A stretch of DNA of 64,000 nt. It comes from Ursus arctos (taxonomy: Eukaryota; Chordata; Mammalia; Carnivora; Ursidae). Under the pieces are notes generated by a model, which was not told where the DNA came from, searched no databases, and saw only the letters and a list, made by a program, of their open reading frames with translations. The DNA lies in contig NW_026622841.1 of the NCBI RefSeq assembly GCF_023065955.2, forward strand, positions 21,077,501 through 21,141,500. Reading direction: 5' to 3'. The position numbers and the translations under genes are program-made. Below, one piece after another: positions 1 to 10,563 of the stretch (position 1 is its first letter; the number at the start of each line of letters is the position of its first letter).

Positions 1-137
1 ACAAGCAAGGGGAGTGTGAGAGGGAGAAACAGGCTTCCTGCTGAGCAGGGAGGCCAATGAGGGGCTCGATCCCAGGATCTGGGATCATGACCTGAGCTGA
101 AGGCAGATGCTTCATGGCTAAGCCTCCCAGGCATCCC
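1..137 (-). mobile_element. Can-SINE (SINEC), cut by window edge
   Basis: Minus-strand tRNA-Lys-derived SINE. Its tRNA-like head (reverse complement of ...GCCTCCCAGGCATCCC) ends at 137, and the B-box-like GGGATCGAGCC core lies near 64-75 on the opposite strand. The A-rich tail lies left of the window, so length and left target duplication are unknown. It interrupts the Tigger-type DNA element that resumes at 138. Confidence 0.93.
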
Positions 138-227
138 GAGAACTAGAATTAGAAGTGGAGCCTGAAGATGGGAGTGAATTGCTGTAATTTCATGATCACA
201 TTTGAATAGAAGAGAAGTTGCTTCTTA

Positions 228-612
228 TGGATGAGCAAAAAAAAGTGGTTTCTTAAGATGGAATCTACTCTTGGTGAAGATGCTGTGAAGATTGTTGAAA
301 TGACAATAAAAGATTTGGAATATTACATAAACTTAGTTGATAAACCAGCCTCAGTGTTTGTGAGGAGTGACTCCAATTTTGAAAGAAGTTTTACTCTGGG
401 CAAAATGCTATCAAACAGCATCACATGCTACAGAGAAATCATTCATGAAAGGAAGCATCAATTGTTGCAGTAAACTTCACTGTTGTCTTATTTGAGAAAT
501 TGCCACCCTAGCCTTTAGCAACCATCACCCTGATCAGTCAGCAGCCATCAGCACTGAAGAAAGACCCTCCACCAGCAGAAAGATTACAACTCACCGAAAG
601 CTCAGGTGATGG
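228..612 (+). pseudogene. Tigger transposase C-terminal remnant
   Basis: Degenerate C-terminal end of a Tigger1-type transposase (pogo/DDE superfamily; the intact enzyme cuts and pastes the element in the nucleus). An open stretch of 80 codons at 231-473 contains the recognisable segments [26 protein letters not shown] and [12 protein letters not shown]. Two lesions are visible: an 8-A run at 237-244 that appears to carry one extra A and shifts the frame relative to an ATG at 227, and a TAA at 471-473 where the family has a CAA codon. Homology continues past that stop to about 612, so the stop is a mutation and not the natural end. The catalytic DDE core is not in this window. It is not functional. 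Confidence 0.78.
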
Positions 613-795
613 TTAGCATTTTTTAAACAATAAAATATTTTAAAATTAAGGTATGTACATGTTTTTTAGACTTAATGCCATTGTACATTTAATAAACTAC
701 AGTATAATGTAAACATAATTTTATATGCAGCAGAAAACCAAAAGATTCATTTGACTCACTTTATTGCCATATTCAGTTTATTATGGGATCTGGGA

Positions 796-921
796 GAAAA
801 TATATACACACATACACAGATACGCATTTATGTGTATATACACACATGGACATATACATACACATACATACATACATGTATACACACATATATACACACA
901 CACACATATGTGTGAGAGAGA
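796..921. repeat. TA/CA-rich microsatellite
   Basis: Mixed (TACA)n, (CA)n and (TATG)n tract between the body of the Tigger element and a terminal-repeat-like string at 922-932, followed by short GA and TG tracts to about 975. Confidence 0.85.
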
Positions 922-1117
922 GAGGTATGCCTATTTATTGACTGATATATGCCTGAGGTGTGTGTGTATGTGTATAGTAACTATCTATTTAGAGAGCAGG
1001 GGTGGTGGGGGGAGAGTAGAACAGAAATAAAAAGGGTTAGGAGTAAGAGAAAAAGAAGAGGAAAGACTATCAGATCTATACAGAAGAAAAGCAAAGAAAA
1101 GTGAAGTTCCAGGAGCC

Positions 1118-1240
1118 CACATGATGGAGCCAGATTGCCTGGGCTTAAGTCCCAGCCATTCCACTCACTGCAAGTGCTTCAGTTACTGTCCTCGTCTATA
1201 ACCTGGAGATAAAAATTGAGGACAATGAATGCACAAAATA
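1118..1240 (+). mobile_element. MIR SINE fragment
   Basis: Ancient tRNA-derived MIR. The core GGAGCCAGATTGCCTGGGC at about 1125-1143 is followed by the degenerate 'cctcagtttcctcatctgtaaaatgg' region at about 1175-1215. Heavily diverged, as expected for pan-mammalian MIR. Confidence 0.8.
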
Positions 1241-1317
1241 CAGTGCATAACTGTATTTTAAAGAAAAACAATAAATAGAAAAGTATATCTGAGTATATTG
1301 CCCACAACAAACTGATT

Positions 1318-1412
1318 ATTGTATATATGTGTATAGAAATACACATATGTATATAGAAATATATAAAAATATACACATATATACATAAATATGTAAATAT
1401 ATATGGGTATGT
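1318..1412. repeat. (TATG/CATA) AT-rich microsatellite
   Basis: Tract of ATAT, ACAC and TATG units. The methionine/tyrosine/isoleucine-rich reading frames across it are compositional artefacts. Confidence 0.8.
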
Positions 1413-1683
1413 GTGATTCTCCAGTTTGACTTGCCCTCTTGCCCTTTTGTAGTCTCAATGTCCAAAATAGGGTATTTTGCATAGCAAAATTTCTTAAACA
1501 CAAACAACTAAAATTAAATGGTGGCTATTTTCTAATAGTTTTGGGTAGATTCATTCTATTTCCTCAATTTGAGAAATAATCTTCCTGTTTATTACCTCTC
1601 AATGGACCTAAATAAGCCAAAGCTGATCATAGTGAATTCTCAAAACCTTCTGTTTTATTGATTAATAAGATATAGTGACCTCT

Positions 1684-1826
1684 GGGGCACCTGGCTGGCT
1701 CAGTTGGTAGAGTGTGCAACTCTTGATCTTGAGGTTGTGAGTTTAAGCTCAGCACTGGGTGTAGAGATTACTTTAAAAAATAATTAAATTAAATTAAATT
1801 AAATTAAATCAAATTAAATTAAAAAG
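1684..1826 (+). mobile_element. Can-SINE, older short variant with (TTAAA)n tail
   Basis: The head GGGGCACCTGGCTGGCTCAG is followed by the tRNA-like body, then 'gtgggtgtagagattac' type sequence typical of shorter older SINEC copies. The tail from about 1780 has become a (TTAAA)n pentamer array. No clear target duplication is visible. Confidence 0.88.
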
Positions 1827-1829
1827 TTA

Positions 1830-4160
1830 CTTGTGATTAGTTAAAGGGATAATTTGACTTAAATATGTAATTATTATTGTATAACAGTAATACCAAGGAT
1901 GCTTCAAAAATTATTTCTACTTCCAAATACATATGTGAGCCATGATCTATATTTTGTGATTTTTCTCTTATTCCTTACACTGGATACCTATCTTCCCTGG
2001 CTGTCTTAATACCTTCATTTCTATAGCCAGTCATGAGTAATTTTTGTGGTACAGATAAGGGCTAATGATTTCTCTTCATTATTAATGCCTCCTACACTGC
2101 TTCATCCTCGGCACATCTCAGCAAAGATTTGCTGATGATGCTTATACAAACTCAAGCAATAAAATACACATTTTTATGTTTTCTGTGGCAATATGAATAT
2201 AAGATGATGAGGAAGAGTTTGAACAATGTCATGGAAACCACATGTCTAACAACATACTACTTTATTGTCTTGGAAAATAAAATGTCAATGAATGATGAGA
2301 AAAAACAAGAAAGAACAAAGCATGGTGTAGCAGAAAGGAGTAAGTATCTGTTATATTGGATACCTTTCCAAAAGGCTTAAAGCTCTTCCCTGTTTGAGCA
2401 AAAGGAATTAAAATAAATACAGAATTTAGGAGAAAGTCTTCAAGAGGTCTAAATACATAAGCCCGGTTGGATTAGAAATCAGGTAAAAGCTTTTCAATCT
2501 TGCTTTAAATAATGCATAACCAAACAGCTACCTGTTTTCCCGAAGCTCCCATCCACACATCCCTTATATACACAGGAGGGCTCAACTTAACAACTGTGCC
2601 CCACCCTTTTCTGATTCTGTCTTTGTTCATTTTGTTTTCTCTTCCTGAACTGTTTTCCATTTTGTCTTAGACTGTAGACATCCTACCTATCCATCATGAA
2701 TCCACTTCTCCAAAAGGTCACCTTAATTTTTCTTCTTGTAAAATTCTCTCTCCTTTTAGAAATCCCACTGGTACTATTTTTACTGATTTTATGGCACTTG
2801 ACATGGTTACCTGAACAGTAGTTTATAACTTGTTGGGGGAAGAAGTTCTGCCACACTAACATCAATTTAACCCATTGTTTAATATATTTTTGATGTTGAC
2901 ACTCTTCTGGGAGAAAGTGAACAAATTAAGTTTACCCAGTTTTTCTCTTCTTATTTGAGCCCTTTGTCTTTTTCTGTGATGAACAAACTAGAATCTGCTG
3001 CCTGGGATTTAGGATCTAGGTATAATCACATTATACCTTTCACAGCTCTGGAGTCCTATATTCTTAACACAAATTGCAACTGGGATGAAAGAAGGAATAT
3101 GATTTATCAGTGGATGTAGGTATGTTTTATCAGCATTTTTCTGATCGTGGATTCTTGCCTGGAATTACATTCCTCAGATGATACAAATTCTATTTATTCA
3201 GTAAGAGGAAACTCAAATATTCCTTTCCCCATGACATTTTATCTTTTGTGAATCTAATAATGGACTTTCCTGCTTCTTATAGTGCTCTCTCTCTTTGTGC
3301 CCAGTTTTCATACTACTTATTATTTTAAGATATCTTTCACATATATCATTATTTACCAACCACCATATGATTCTTACAGATGGGATCTGAAGCATACACT
3401 TTCTCTTTTAATTTTCTTTGAATATTACACAATACCCTCTCCCTTCCACTCTCATGGAAGGAATAATTTCACTACTTTAAACTATTTGATGGGTAGCAAC
3501 TTCTTAATGACTAATAAAAATGAAGTACCATGAATTTTCAAGTTTATCAAATTGTGCCATTTACATAGTATTAATCCATTTCAGAGAACTGCTTAACATA
3601 CACGTACAATGCTACAACAATTTCAAGCAAGATACTGATTTTAGTTATACTCTCTTTGGATAGAATAAAAATTTATGACCAGAAATAAATTACTTACATT
3701 TCCCTCAGATGTTACTTTCTCAGGATCTTCTACAGGACTTATAGTACATATACAAAGAATTATTTTAATTTGGGGGCTGAGGGAATAAGGAAAAATGACC
3801 AAAAATGACTAATAAGCAACAGAAATATGGAAAAAATATAATTTGTTCTTGAAAGTGTTTATCATACCTTGAAATAACTAATAGATGAGAAAACCCTCTA
3901 TCCTGAAATCATTAGACTTGTATAACTAAACCTTAAATTTGAGTTAAAGTTTTTTGTAAATTTATCTGGTTTTCTCCTAGGACTTTCTATGCTATGACTA
4001 ATCATTTGAATTTTATAGAGTGAGATTTCTTCTGTAATTTCAACCCCAAAGCCATCAACAATAATCTAAATAGTTTTATGAGTTTTATTTCATATAACAG
4101 ATGCCTCACAAGTATTTTCAGGAATGTCCCATATCACTCCCTAACCTTTTTTGATTTGGC
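1830..4160. other. AT-rich DNA without a recognised gene
   Basis: No coding region found. At about 2,590-2,880 a stretch weakly resembles the L2 3' region ('aaaggtcaccttaa...' type), too diverged to annotate separately. An 83-codon open frame at 2129-2380 has no recognisable similarity and ordinary AT-rich composition. Confidence 0.6.
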
Positions 4161-4173
4161 TTCTAGTATTTTT

Positions 4174-4366
4174 TTTTTAAGATTTTATTTATTTATTTGA
4201 CAGAGACAGAGACAGCCAGCGTGAGAGGGAACACAAGCAGGGGGAGTGGGAGAGGAAGAAGCAGGCTTCCAGCGGAGGAGCCCGATGTGGGGCTCGATCC
4301 CAGAACTCTGCAATCACGCCCTGAGCCGAAGGCAGACGCTTAACGACTGAGCCACCCAGACACCCC
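4174..4366 (-). mobile_element. Can-SINE, young subfamily
   Basis: Complete minus-strand copy: T-run and (ATTT)n tail on the left, tRNA-like head ending at 4366. Flanked by near-identical direct repeats TCTAGTATTTTT (4162-4173) and TCTAATATTTTT (4367-4378), the L1-mediated target-site duplication. Confidence 0.95.
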
Positions 4367-4378
4367 TCTAATATTTTT

Positions 4379-5877
4379 ATTTTTAGGTAAGTTACTTACA
4401 GCTACTCTTTTCCAGTTATTTAAGTATGTAATAAAAGTAGGTTAATTGTAAAATACTGCTCTAATGCATATAATTAATAATTAACTAATACTCTGTATTA
4501 CCTTGATTTTGAGAAGATTCTATATATTCTAAAGATTCACCACAATTCTGAAATGGCAGAGAATGCATTTTTAAAGCCATGCCCATGGCTTAAATAAACA
4601 CAAGGCAGCACAAATCACTTTGGTGAATGATTAACAAGAATGGAGAGAAAAAGAAAAAAAAAAAGGACAGATTGGTGAGCTTTTATTAGGAAGAAAGGAA
4701 AAATTAGCATGATCCTTGAGTGGCTGCATTTCTACTCTAAGTACAGCTCTCAGACAGGACAGCTCTCTCGAAGTTCCCAAGCCCTTTGAGGTTAGTTAAT
4801 TTGTTGCTAAAATAGTGGACATAACCCTATCAGTCTCCTCTTGAAAACAAATATCTAAAGAGACAGACCCCACTAAATGTCAAAAATACGTTTGCTGCCA
4901 AATTGGATTACCTCTGTACCCAAAAGAAATGGTTCTTTCAAGTGCACTATCACAATTGTATCAATAGATAATTTCACCTTAAGGAGCCATAGTTTCATAT
5001 GTAATCACATTCAGATCTGTAAAGAAGGCCACTGGGCATTGAATGTAGGTTTAGAGATAACATGTCCTAGTGGGGGAAATCGTCTTTATAAATTCAGGCT
5101 TTCATGCTAAACATACCTCAGCCAATTCCTAGTTTTATAGAACAATGTTTCTAAGGGACTGCTCAATTTATAGATGAGGAATTGTTCTCTTACCTCATAG
5201 TTTCAATTCAATTCTTCTTGCACTAACTTTTGTTGCCAAAGTAACTTTCTTTCAGCTAACTTGATCTCTAAATGCATAATCCTCCTTCTCCCTTTTTAAC
5301 AAGGAGCTATGTGATGTATCTCTGGCCAATCCAACACTTCTTTCCAGGTCTTATGTGACAAGTAACTTCAAATCTGCTGAATATTTCTCTCTAGTTTGCT
5401 CTTTCCTACCTACACATCTGTCCTCCCCCGTAGGAAGGGTGTTGAGATTTGCATTTCATTTTCTATTTAAGTTGTCTCTCACCCATACATGTCTGTACTC
5501 TCCTAAAAAATTTAGGTTGGGTTCTAGCCTTAAATGACTAGAATGCATTCTGCATTGGAAGTAAAAGCTCACTTGAGTTTTAACTATTAATATTGACTGG
5601 GGCTGGGTCCCACTCTTCTGGAAAAAAAAAAAGTTGTTTTTTTTTTAAGTTATGGATTTTATTCTTAGCATTTTCCATTCAAAGAGGGGTTTCAATCTAG
5701 TCCATCAGTGATCATTTCCACAGAGAGAGAAAGAGGGGCAGAGAACAGGAGATTTATATATATATAATTTTTTCCTCCCACAGAAGTAAATATATCATCA
5801 TTAAAAACTAACTGACAAGAAAAAGCAGGTAAAACAACAATTCCTTTCATTGTGACATCAATCTGGTTGTGAATCCA
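4379..5877. other. AT-rich DNA without a recognised gene
   Basis: Single-copy-like. Contains an A-run followed by a T-run at about 5621-5646 and a short (TA)n at about 5757-5766. The open frame of 77 codons at 4877-5110 has no recognisable family. Confidence 0.55.
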
Positions 5878-5975
5878 CTAAGCTACTAGCTTCTTAAGGA
5901 CAGGGACTGCCTTTTCCAAATTTGTGTCCTCGAGGCCAAGCACAGGATAGGTGTTTATACATTATACATTATACA
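5878..5975 (+). mobile_element. L2 LINE 3' end fragment
   Basis: Resembles the L2 3' UTR: a diverged 'gctccttgagggcagggactg...cctagcacagtgcctggcacatag' pattern, seen here as TTCTTAAGGACAGGGACTGC and GCCAAGCACAGGATAGGTG. The end merges into a short TTATACATTA-type duplication at 5956-5992. Confidence 0.65.
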
Positions 5976-6645
5976 ATAATGTTTATACATTATTGAGGCC
6001 TGAGTGTCTTCATAGGATAATTCTTTCACATTCAGTCACTTCCTAGCTGCAACTGAGGAACAGCTATGAAAAAGCTAGATGATGAACAACGTTTAAGACA
6101 TACGAGTATACTTTTCTTCAAAGTAATAACAATTACAGCAACAGAATATTAGAAACATCAACTATAATAAGCTACTCTGCTATAGTTGGCAAAGATAGTA
6201 TTTTAATCACCTTAGAGATATGAAGACCTTTTGATTTCATTTCCTACACCATCAGTACTTCTTATTGTGGCTACAATATGCTAAAAAATTCTTCCTCCCA
6301 TCTAAAAATTCTGGTCTATGAAGAACATCTGATCTTCAACCTTTACTTTAGAGTTCTTTATATATGCTTGAAAACTATTCTAGACCTCTCCTCACAATTT
6401 TCTTTATCCAGACAAATAATCCCATTACCCTTCCTCAGCTACAGCTCTTTTTGTAATCAGGGTTTGCTTCTCTATAAATACAGACTGAGCTTCCCATTTC
6501 TCTCTTTAGTTGTGGAGCCTAGGACCAAATTGGCAGAATGATGCTATGAGGCTCAAACCCGTGATAAAAATAATAGGAGGATTACCTCAAAGTCCTAATT
6601 CTATACGCTTCCTGATGTTATTGTCATACCTTTGGAATGATTTTT

Positions 6646-6837
6646 TTTTAAGATTTTATTTATTTATTTGACAGAGATAGAGGCAGCCAGCGAGAGAGGG
6701 AACACAAGCAGGGGGAGTGGGAGAGGAAGAAGCAGGCTCCCAGCAGAGGAGCCTGATGTGGGGCTCGATCCCAGAACGCCGGGATCATGCCCTGAGCCGA
6801 AGGCAGACGCTTAATGACTGCGCCACCCAGGTGCCCC
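6646..6837 (-). mobile_element. Can-SINE, young subfamily
   Basis: Complete minus-strand copy with (ATTT)n tail. Target duplication GGAATGATTTTT is exact at 6634-6645 and 6841-6852. Open frames overlapping it on both strands are SINE artefacts. Confidence 0.95.
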
Positions 6838-6852
6838 AAAGGAATGATTTTT

Positions 6853-8059
6853 GTGCTATCAATCAAGACTTAGGTGGATATTGGCAACTATGCAACAATT
6901 AGGTTAGTGTGTATACACACACACATGCAAATATGTATGTGTATGTATATCTAAATATAAACACATATTTTAATATATGTACTTCTATATCACATATTTG
7001 TATTCCCATAAACATCTATGTAAACTATATAATCACCTAAAATACTCATGTTTAAAATGTCACGTATACACGTAAACACAGAAAATTATACATTCACAGA
7101 TATACAATTTATAAACATCTTTCTTTGCCAATTTTTAATTTTAGCTGTGAAGGAAATGAAAACATGTTAAAACAAGATAAAAATGTTGTCATGTATGTTG
7201 TATAATGACAGAAATAATATATCTAAAAAATAAGTTATCCAATTCCTAACATTGCGTACTGACAGGAATTTGAGAGCTAGCATTTTTTCCTCAGTTAAAT
7301 GTTTTCTACCATGCCTTCTTGGTATTTGAGAGTAAAAGATGTGGATATTCTAAAAGTCTAGAAAAAATGTTTCTGCCATGCATGAGAGCTATTTCTGTGT
7401 ATTTTCAAATGTATTTTGAAGAATTATAATAAATTACAGTAGAAAATTTGTTTTTCAAGTTTCTTATTAGTAGTAAATACTCAATGAGGGAATCTTTCAG
7501 CATATTTAACTAAGAAAATGATGGATTCTAACACACAACTAATTTCTCTCCCTCAACAGCTAACGAAATAAACATCAGTCCTAGTACATACAAACAGGGA
7601 CATAAAAATCAACAACAACAAATAAAGAAAAGGAAGCATAGACAATTGAAAAAAAAAAGAAACAGATATTTTTGGAGCAGAAAGGTGGATTAGGATTGAG
7701 TTCCTTATCTGTCCTTTAGACACAGAAATGGCCCTGAAGTTTGGGGCAAAAGCCTAAGAATTCTCAGTAATACCTCCAAACTTGGATCAATGCAAAACCT
7801 ATGGAAATAGCCTTATGTTTCTCCTTTACTGAGAGAAGAGAAGCTGGAAGGCTGTTGAAGAGACATACAGGAGGTGGGGCTCACTACGATGAAAGCTCTT
7901 GGGCTAACAGTGAGCTGAAGACTTGACCAGAAACCTAAGGACCAGCCCCTCTACTCTAGAAGGGAATGGGAGCAGCACCAGCCAACACAGTATGTTGCTT
8001 CAATTATACCTATTCCCCAATCATTCCTGTTGGTTCTTTAAAAAAGGCACAAAACCTGA
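6853..8059. other. AT-rich DNA with TATG/CA tract
   Basis: Short (AC)n/(TATG)n tracts at about 6908-6950. The rest is AT-rich, A-rich after about 7560. No gene recognised. Part of 7,640-8,059 may belong to the old L1 fragment called next. Confidence 0.5.
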
Positions 8060-9100
8060 AATCTCCAGCCTTCTAACGGGAGCCCAATGGGTCTAAGGCA
8101 GGGTGGTAAACAAGTCTACAAGTAACTTTTATTGTATTAGAGCAAATAGTGTCTAGACAGAGCCACCCACACATGAGCAAGATAAAAGACATATTTGAAA
8201 TATATGAAAATACATTACAGCCAACAATAATGAGAGACAGAAAAACACAGAGGCACAGAGAAAGGTAGTTGGGCGAAGGGATAGAGGAAAACAAAGCACT
8301 CAACCCAGAAGAAATACAAGGGTAGGAGGAGAAATTGCTCAAGGTGCATTACACAATGGATTCACTTCATATGAGAATAAATTCAATATAACTAGAGGTC
8401 AAAGACTAGATGACAAAATAACAGAATGAAACAGAAAGAGATAGTGGACCTAAGAAATAAAGCAAGGACCAAAACAACATCATTAGAGAGCCAATATATA
8501 AATTATAAAGTACAAGTAACATTTTAAAAAAAAAACTACTAAAAATCATATTACCAACATAGAGGAGACTTGAGATAATCACAGTAAATGTAGATGAAAA
8601 AAGCCAAAGGACTAAAATAACACAAAGCTTGTATAGAAAGAGGACAAGCAGAAATGATCAAATATTAAGATAACTGGAATTCTGATGCATAAACCCACAA
8701 ATGGAACACAATATATATCCAAAGATAAAATAATAGGACATTTTCCCTGAAAAATAAATCAGAAATTTCAGAATCAAAGACTATACCACGTTCCTAGGAA
8801 ATTGAACACATAATTCCCGATAGAGAGACATATCTCATTTGGGCTACTGACTCTGGAGGATAAAGAATTATCTGAACATCCAGACAGAAAAATCAAAATC
8901 AAAACAATCTGTATGAGGTAAGGGGGAATCAGATGTCCATATAGTAATATCCAATGTCAGAAGACAATGGAGCAATATTACCCAAAAATATTATATATGA
9001 ACCTTTCTATCCAAAACCACTTTCTCAATTATGAAAGTACTCAGAAAATATAGCTTGCTCTTTGTTTCTTTGTTGCTTTCTTTCTTTTTTAAAAAATATA
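8060..9100 (+). mobile_element. probable ancient L1, region upstream of ORF1
   Basis: A-rich plus strand with phrases typical of the 5' portion of old mammalian L1M or HAL1-type elements. The clearest is ATGTCAGAAGACAATGGAGC at about 8955-8974, followed by degenerate 'aatattatatatgaacc' and 'aactttctc' type sequence. No open ORF1 is retained. Boundaries and subfamily are uncertain. Confidence 0.42.
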
Positions 9101-9554
9101 TAACACTTTCTAAAGCAAGTCTGACAACAAAATCCAGGCAATTAAGAGTACCATCAAAATAAAAAGTTAGACATCCTGATGAATGTGATGAATATCGAAA
9201 ATATCTCTATACAGGAATAAAATAAACACAATGAAAATAAAATTACTGAAGAGAATTCAATTGTTATGACCCGAACAGGAGACAACCAGCATTATAACTA
9301 CTAAAATCAAAAGGTGGGGAATGAGAGTTGAGTGAAGTCCTGCTGTGAAGGCATTCCTGCCTTTATGGTAGGAATTTAATCTGTTCTGCCCTTAAATAAA
9401 ACATGAATTTACAAAGACAAAAAGCAGTATCTACAGCTGCATGACACTGTCATAAATGTATTTCTACCTAGCCATTCAACTATTCATGTACATAGAAGGA
9501 CATAGGGGATACTGAGACTTGGGAAGATTTTTTGTTTTTGTTTTTTGAACAGTA

Positions 9555-9790
9555 ATAGGAGCTGACATTTATTAAGCATATCCCTGTGCCAGGAGCCATG
9601 CTAAAGCACTTTACCAATATTCTATTACTAATCTTTCAAACACACTTTTAAAGTAGGTACTGTTATTAGCATGATATTTTACAGATGAGAAAAGTAAGGC
9701 TTTGTCCAACATCACCCAGGGAGAGTGAGTTGAATAAGGGGGCTCTGCACTGCTGAGCTCTGGAAAGCAGAAGCAGGTGCCCTTCCTGGG
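9555..9790 (-). mobile_element. MIR SINE fragment
   Basis: Reverse complement of MIR: AGCTGACATTTATTAAGCAT, then 'gtgccaggagccatgctaaagcac', then TTTACAGATGAGAAAAGTAAG at about 9680-9700. Diverged but well ordered. Confidence 0.8.
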
Positions 9791-9799
9791 GTGGGAGCC

Positions 9800-9960
9800 A
9801 AGCTTCCAGGTAACAAGCGCCTCATAGATGCCAGGTCCTTTATTTACATGAACTCTGATGCTTATGTATCCCTCGGGGAGGGAGCTGTAGTTCCCCTTTC
9901 TGAAAGTGGGAAACCAAAGCCTCTGTGGCTCCTGACATGCTCCAAGTCTTCATCGTTTCT
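9800..9960 (-). mobile_element. second MIR-like fragment
   Basis: A second, weaker MIR(-) pattern: 'atagatgccaggtcctttatttacatgaactct', a short GAGGGAGCTGTAG step, then CTGAAAGTGGGAAAC matching the diverged 'cagatgaggaaac' motif. Tandem with the preceding MIR in the same orientation. Confidence 0.55.
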
Positions 9961-10199
9961 CTTCAAACACTGTCATGGATTATGATGAATGTGGGGCTCT
10001 GCGGCCTCAAATCATTCTCAGCACTTGTTTCCAAGACTTCTCATCTAGTGAATGAAACGAGAATTCCTAGCTCAGGAAATGATGCTCTTGAGAGCAGCTG
10101 GAGGTACCACCCTTCTAGAGAGGCTTGACTCAACGATTGTGATGGAGACCATCCTGGCACTCCTGCCTTTGCTTTGGACAGTGGAACTCTTAGTCCCAC

Positions 10200-10563
10200 T
10201 TTTTTTTTTTTTATTATCTTAATGTTTTTTTATTATATTATGTTAGTCACCATACAGTACATCCCTGGTTTCTGATGTAAAGTTCGATGATTCATTAGTT
10301 GTGTATAACACCCAGTGCACCATGCAATACGTGCCCTCCTTACTACCCATCAGCAGTCTATCCCATTCCCCCACCCCCTCCCCTCTGAAGCCCTCAGTTT
10401 GTTTCTCAGAGTCCATAGTCTCTCATGCTTCATTCCCCCTTCTGATTACACCCCCTTTCTTTATCCCTTTCTTCCCCTACTGATCTTCCTAGTTCTTATG
10501 TTCCATAGATGAGAGAAATCATATGATGATTGTCTTTCTCTGCTTGACTTGTTTCACTTAGCA
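10200..10563 (-). other. L1 3' UTR and poly-A tail
   Basis: On the sense (minus) strand this runs from the ORF2 end to the poly-A. It contains the pyrimidine/purine-rich block at about 10360-10400 and the segment 'gtataacacccagtgcaccatgc' (plus-strand reading at about 10303-10325) common to carnivoran L1 3' UTRs. Short open frames here are artefacts. Confidence 0.85.

Larger units (their letters stand above)
138..935 (+). mobile_element. Tigger1-like DNA transposon, 3' portion
   Basis: From 138 to about 790 the sequence follows the 3' part of a Tigger1 (Tc1/mariner, pogo group) element. It covers the end of the transposase gene, its short 3' UTR with an AATAAA-like signal, and the AT-rich terminal region. 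The terminal-repeat-like string GAGGTATGCCT reappears at 922-932, after about 130 bp of TA/CA-rich simple repeat at 796-921. The natural end therefore seems to have been expanded or interrupted by microsatellite growth. The left part is broken by the SINE at 1-137. This is an ancient, immobile copy recognised from memory of the family; the right boundary is approximate. Confidence 0.8.

Noticed and set aside
764..1030. 88-codon open frame rich in His/Tyr/Thr/Ile
   Set aside because: It is the translation of a TACA/CA microsatellite, not a protein gene.
1179..1507. Three overlapping minus-strand frames
   Set aside because: They overlap a TATG/CATA microsatellite; composition explains them.
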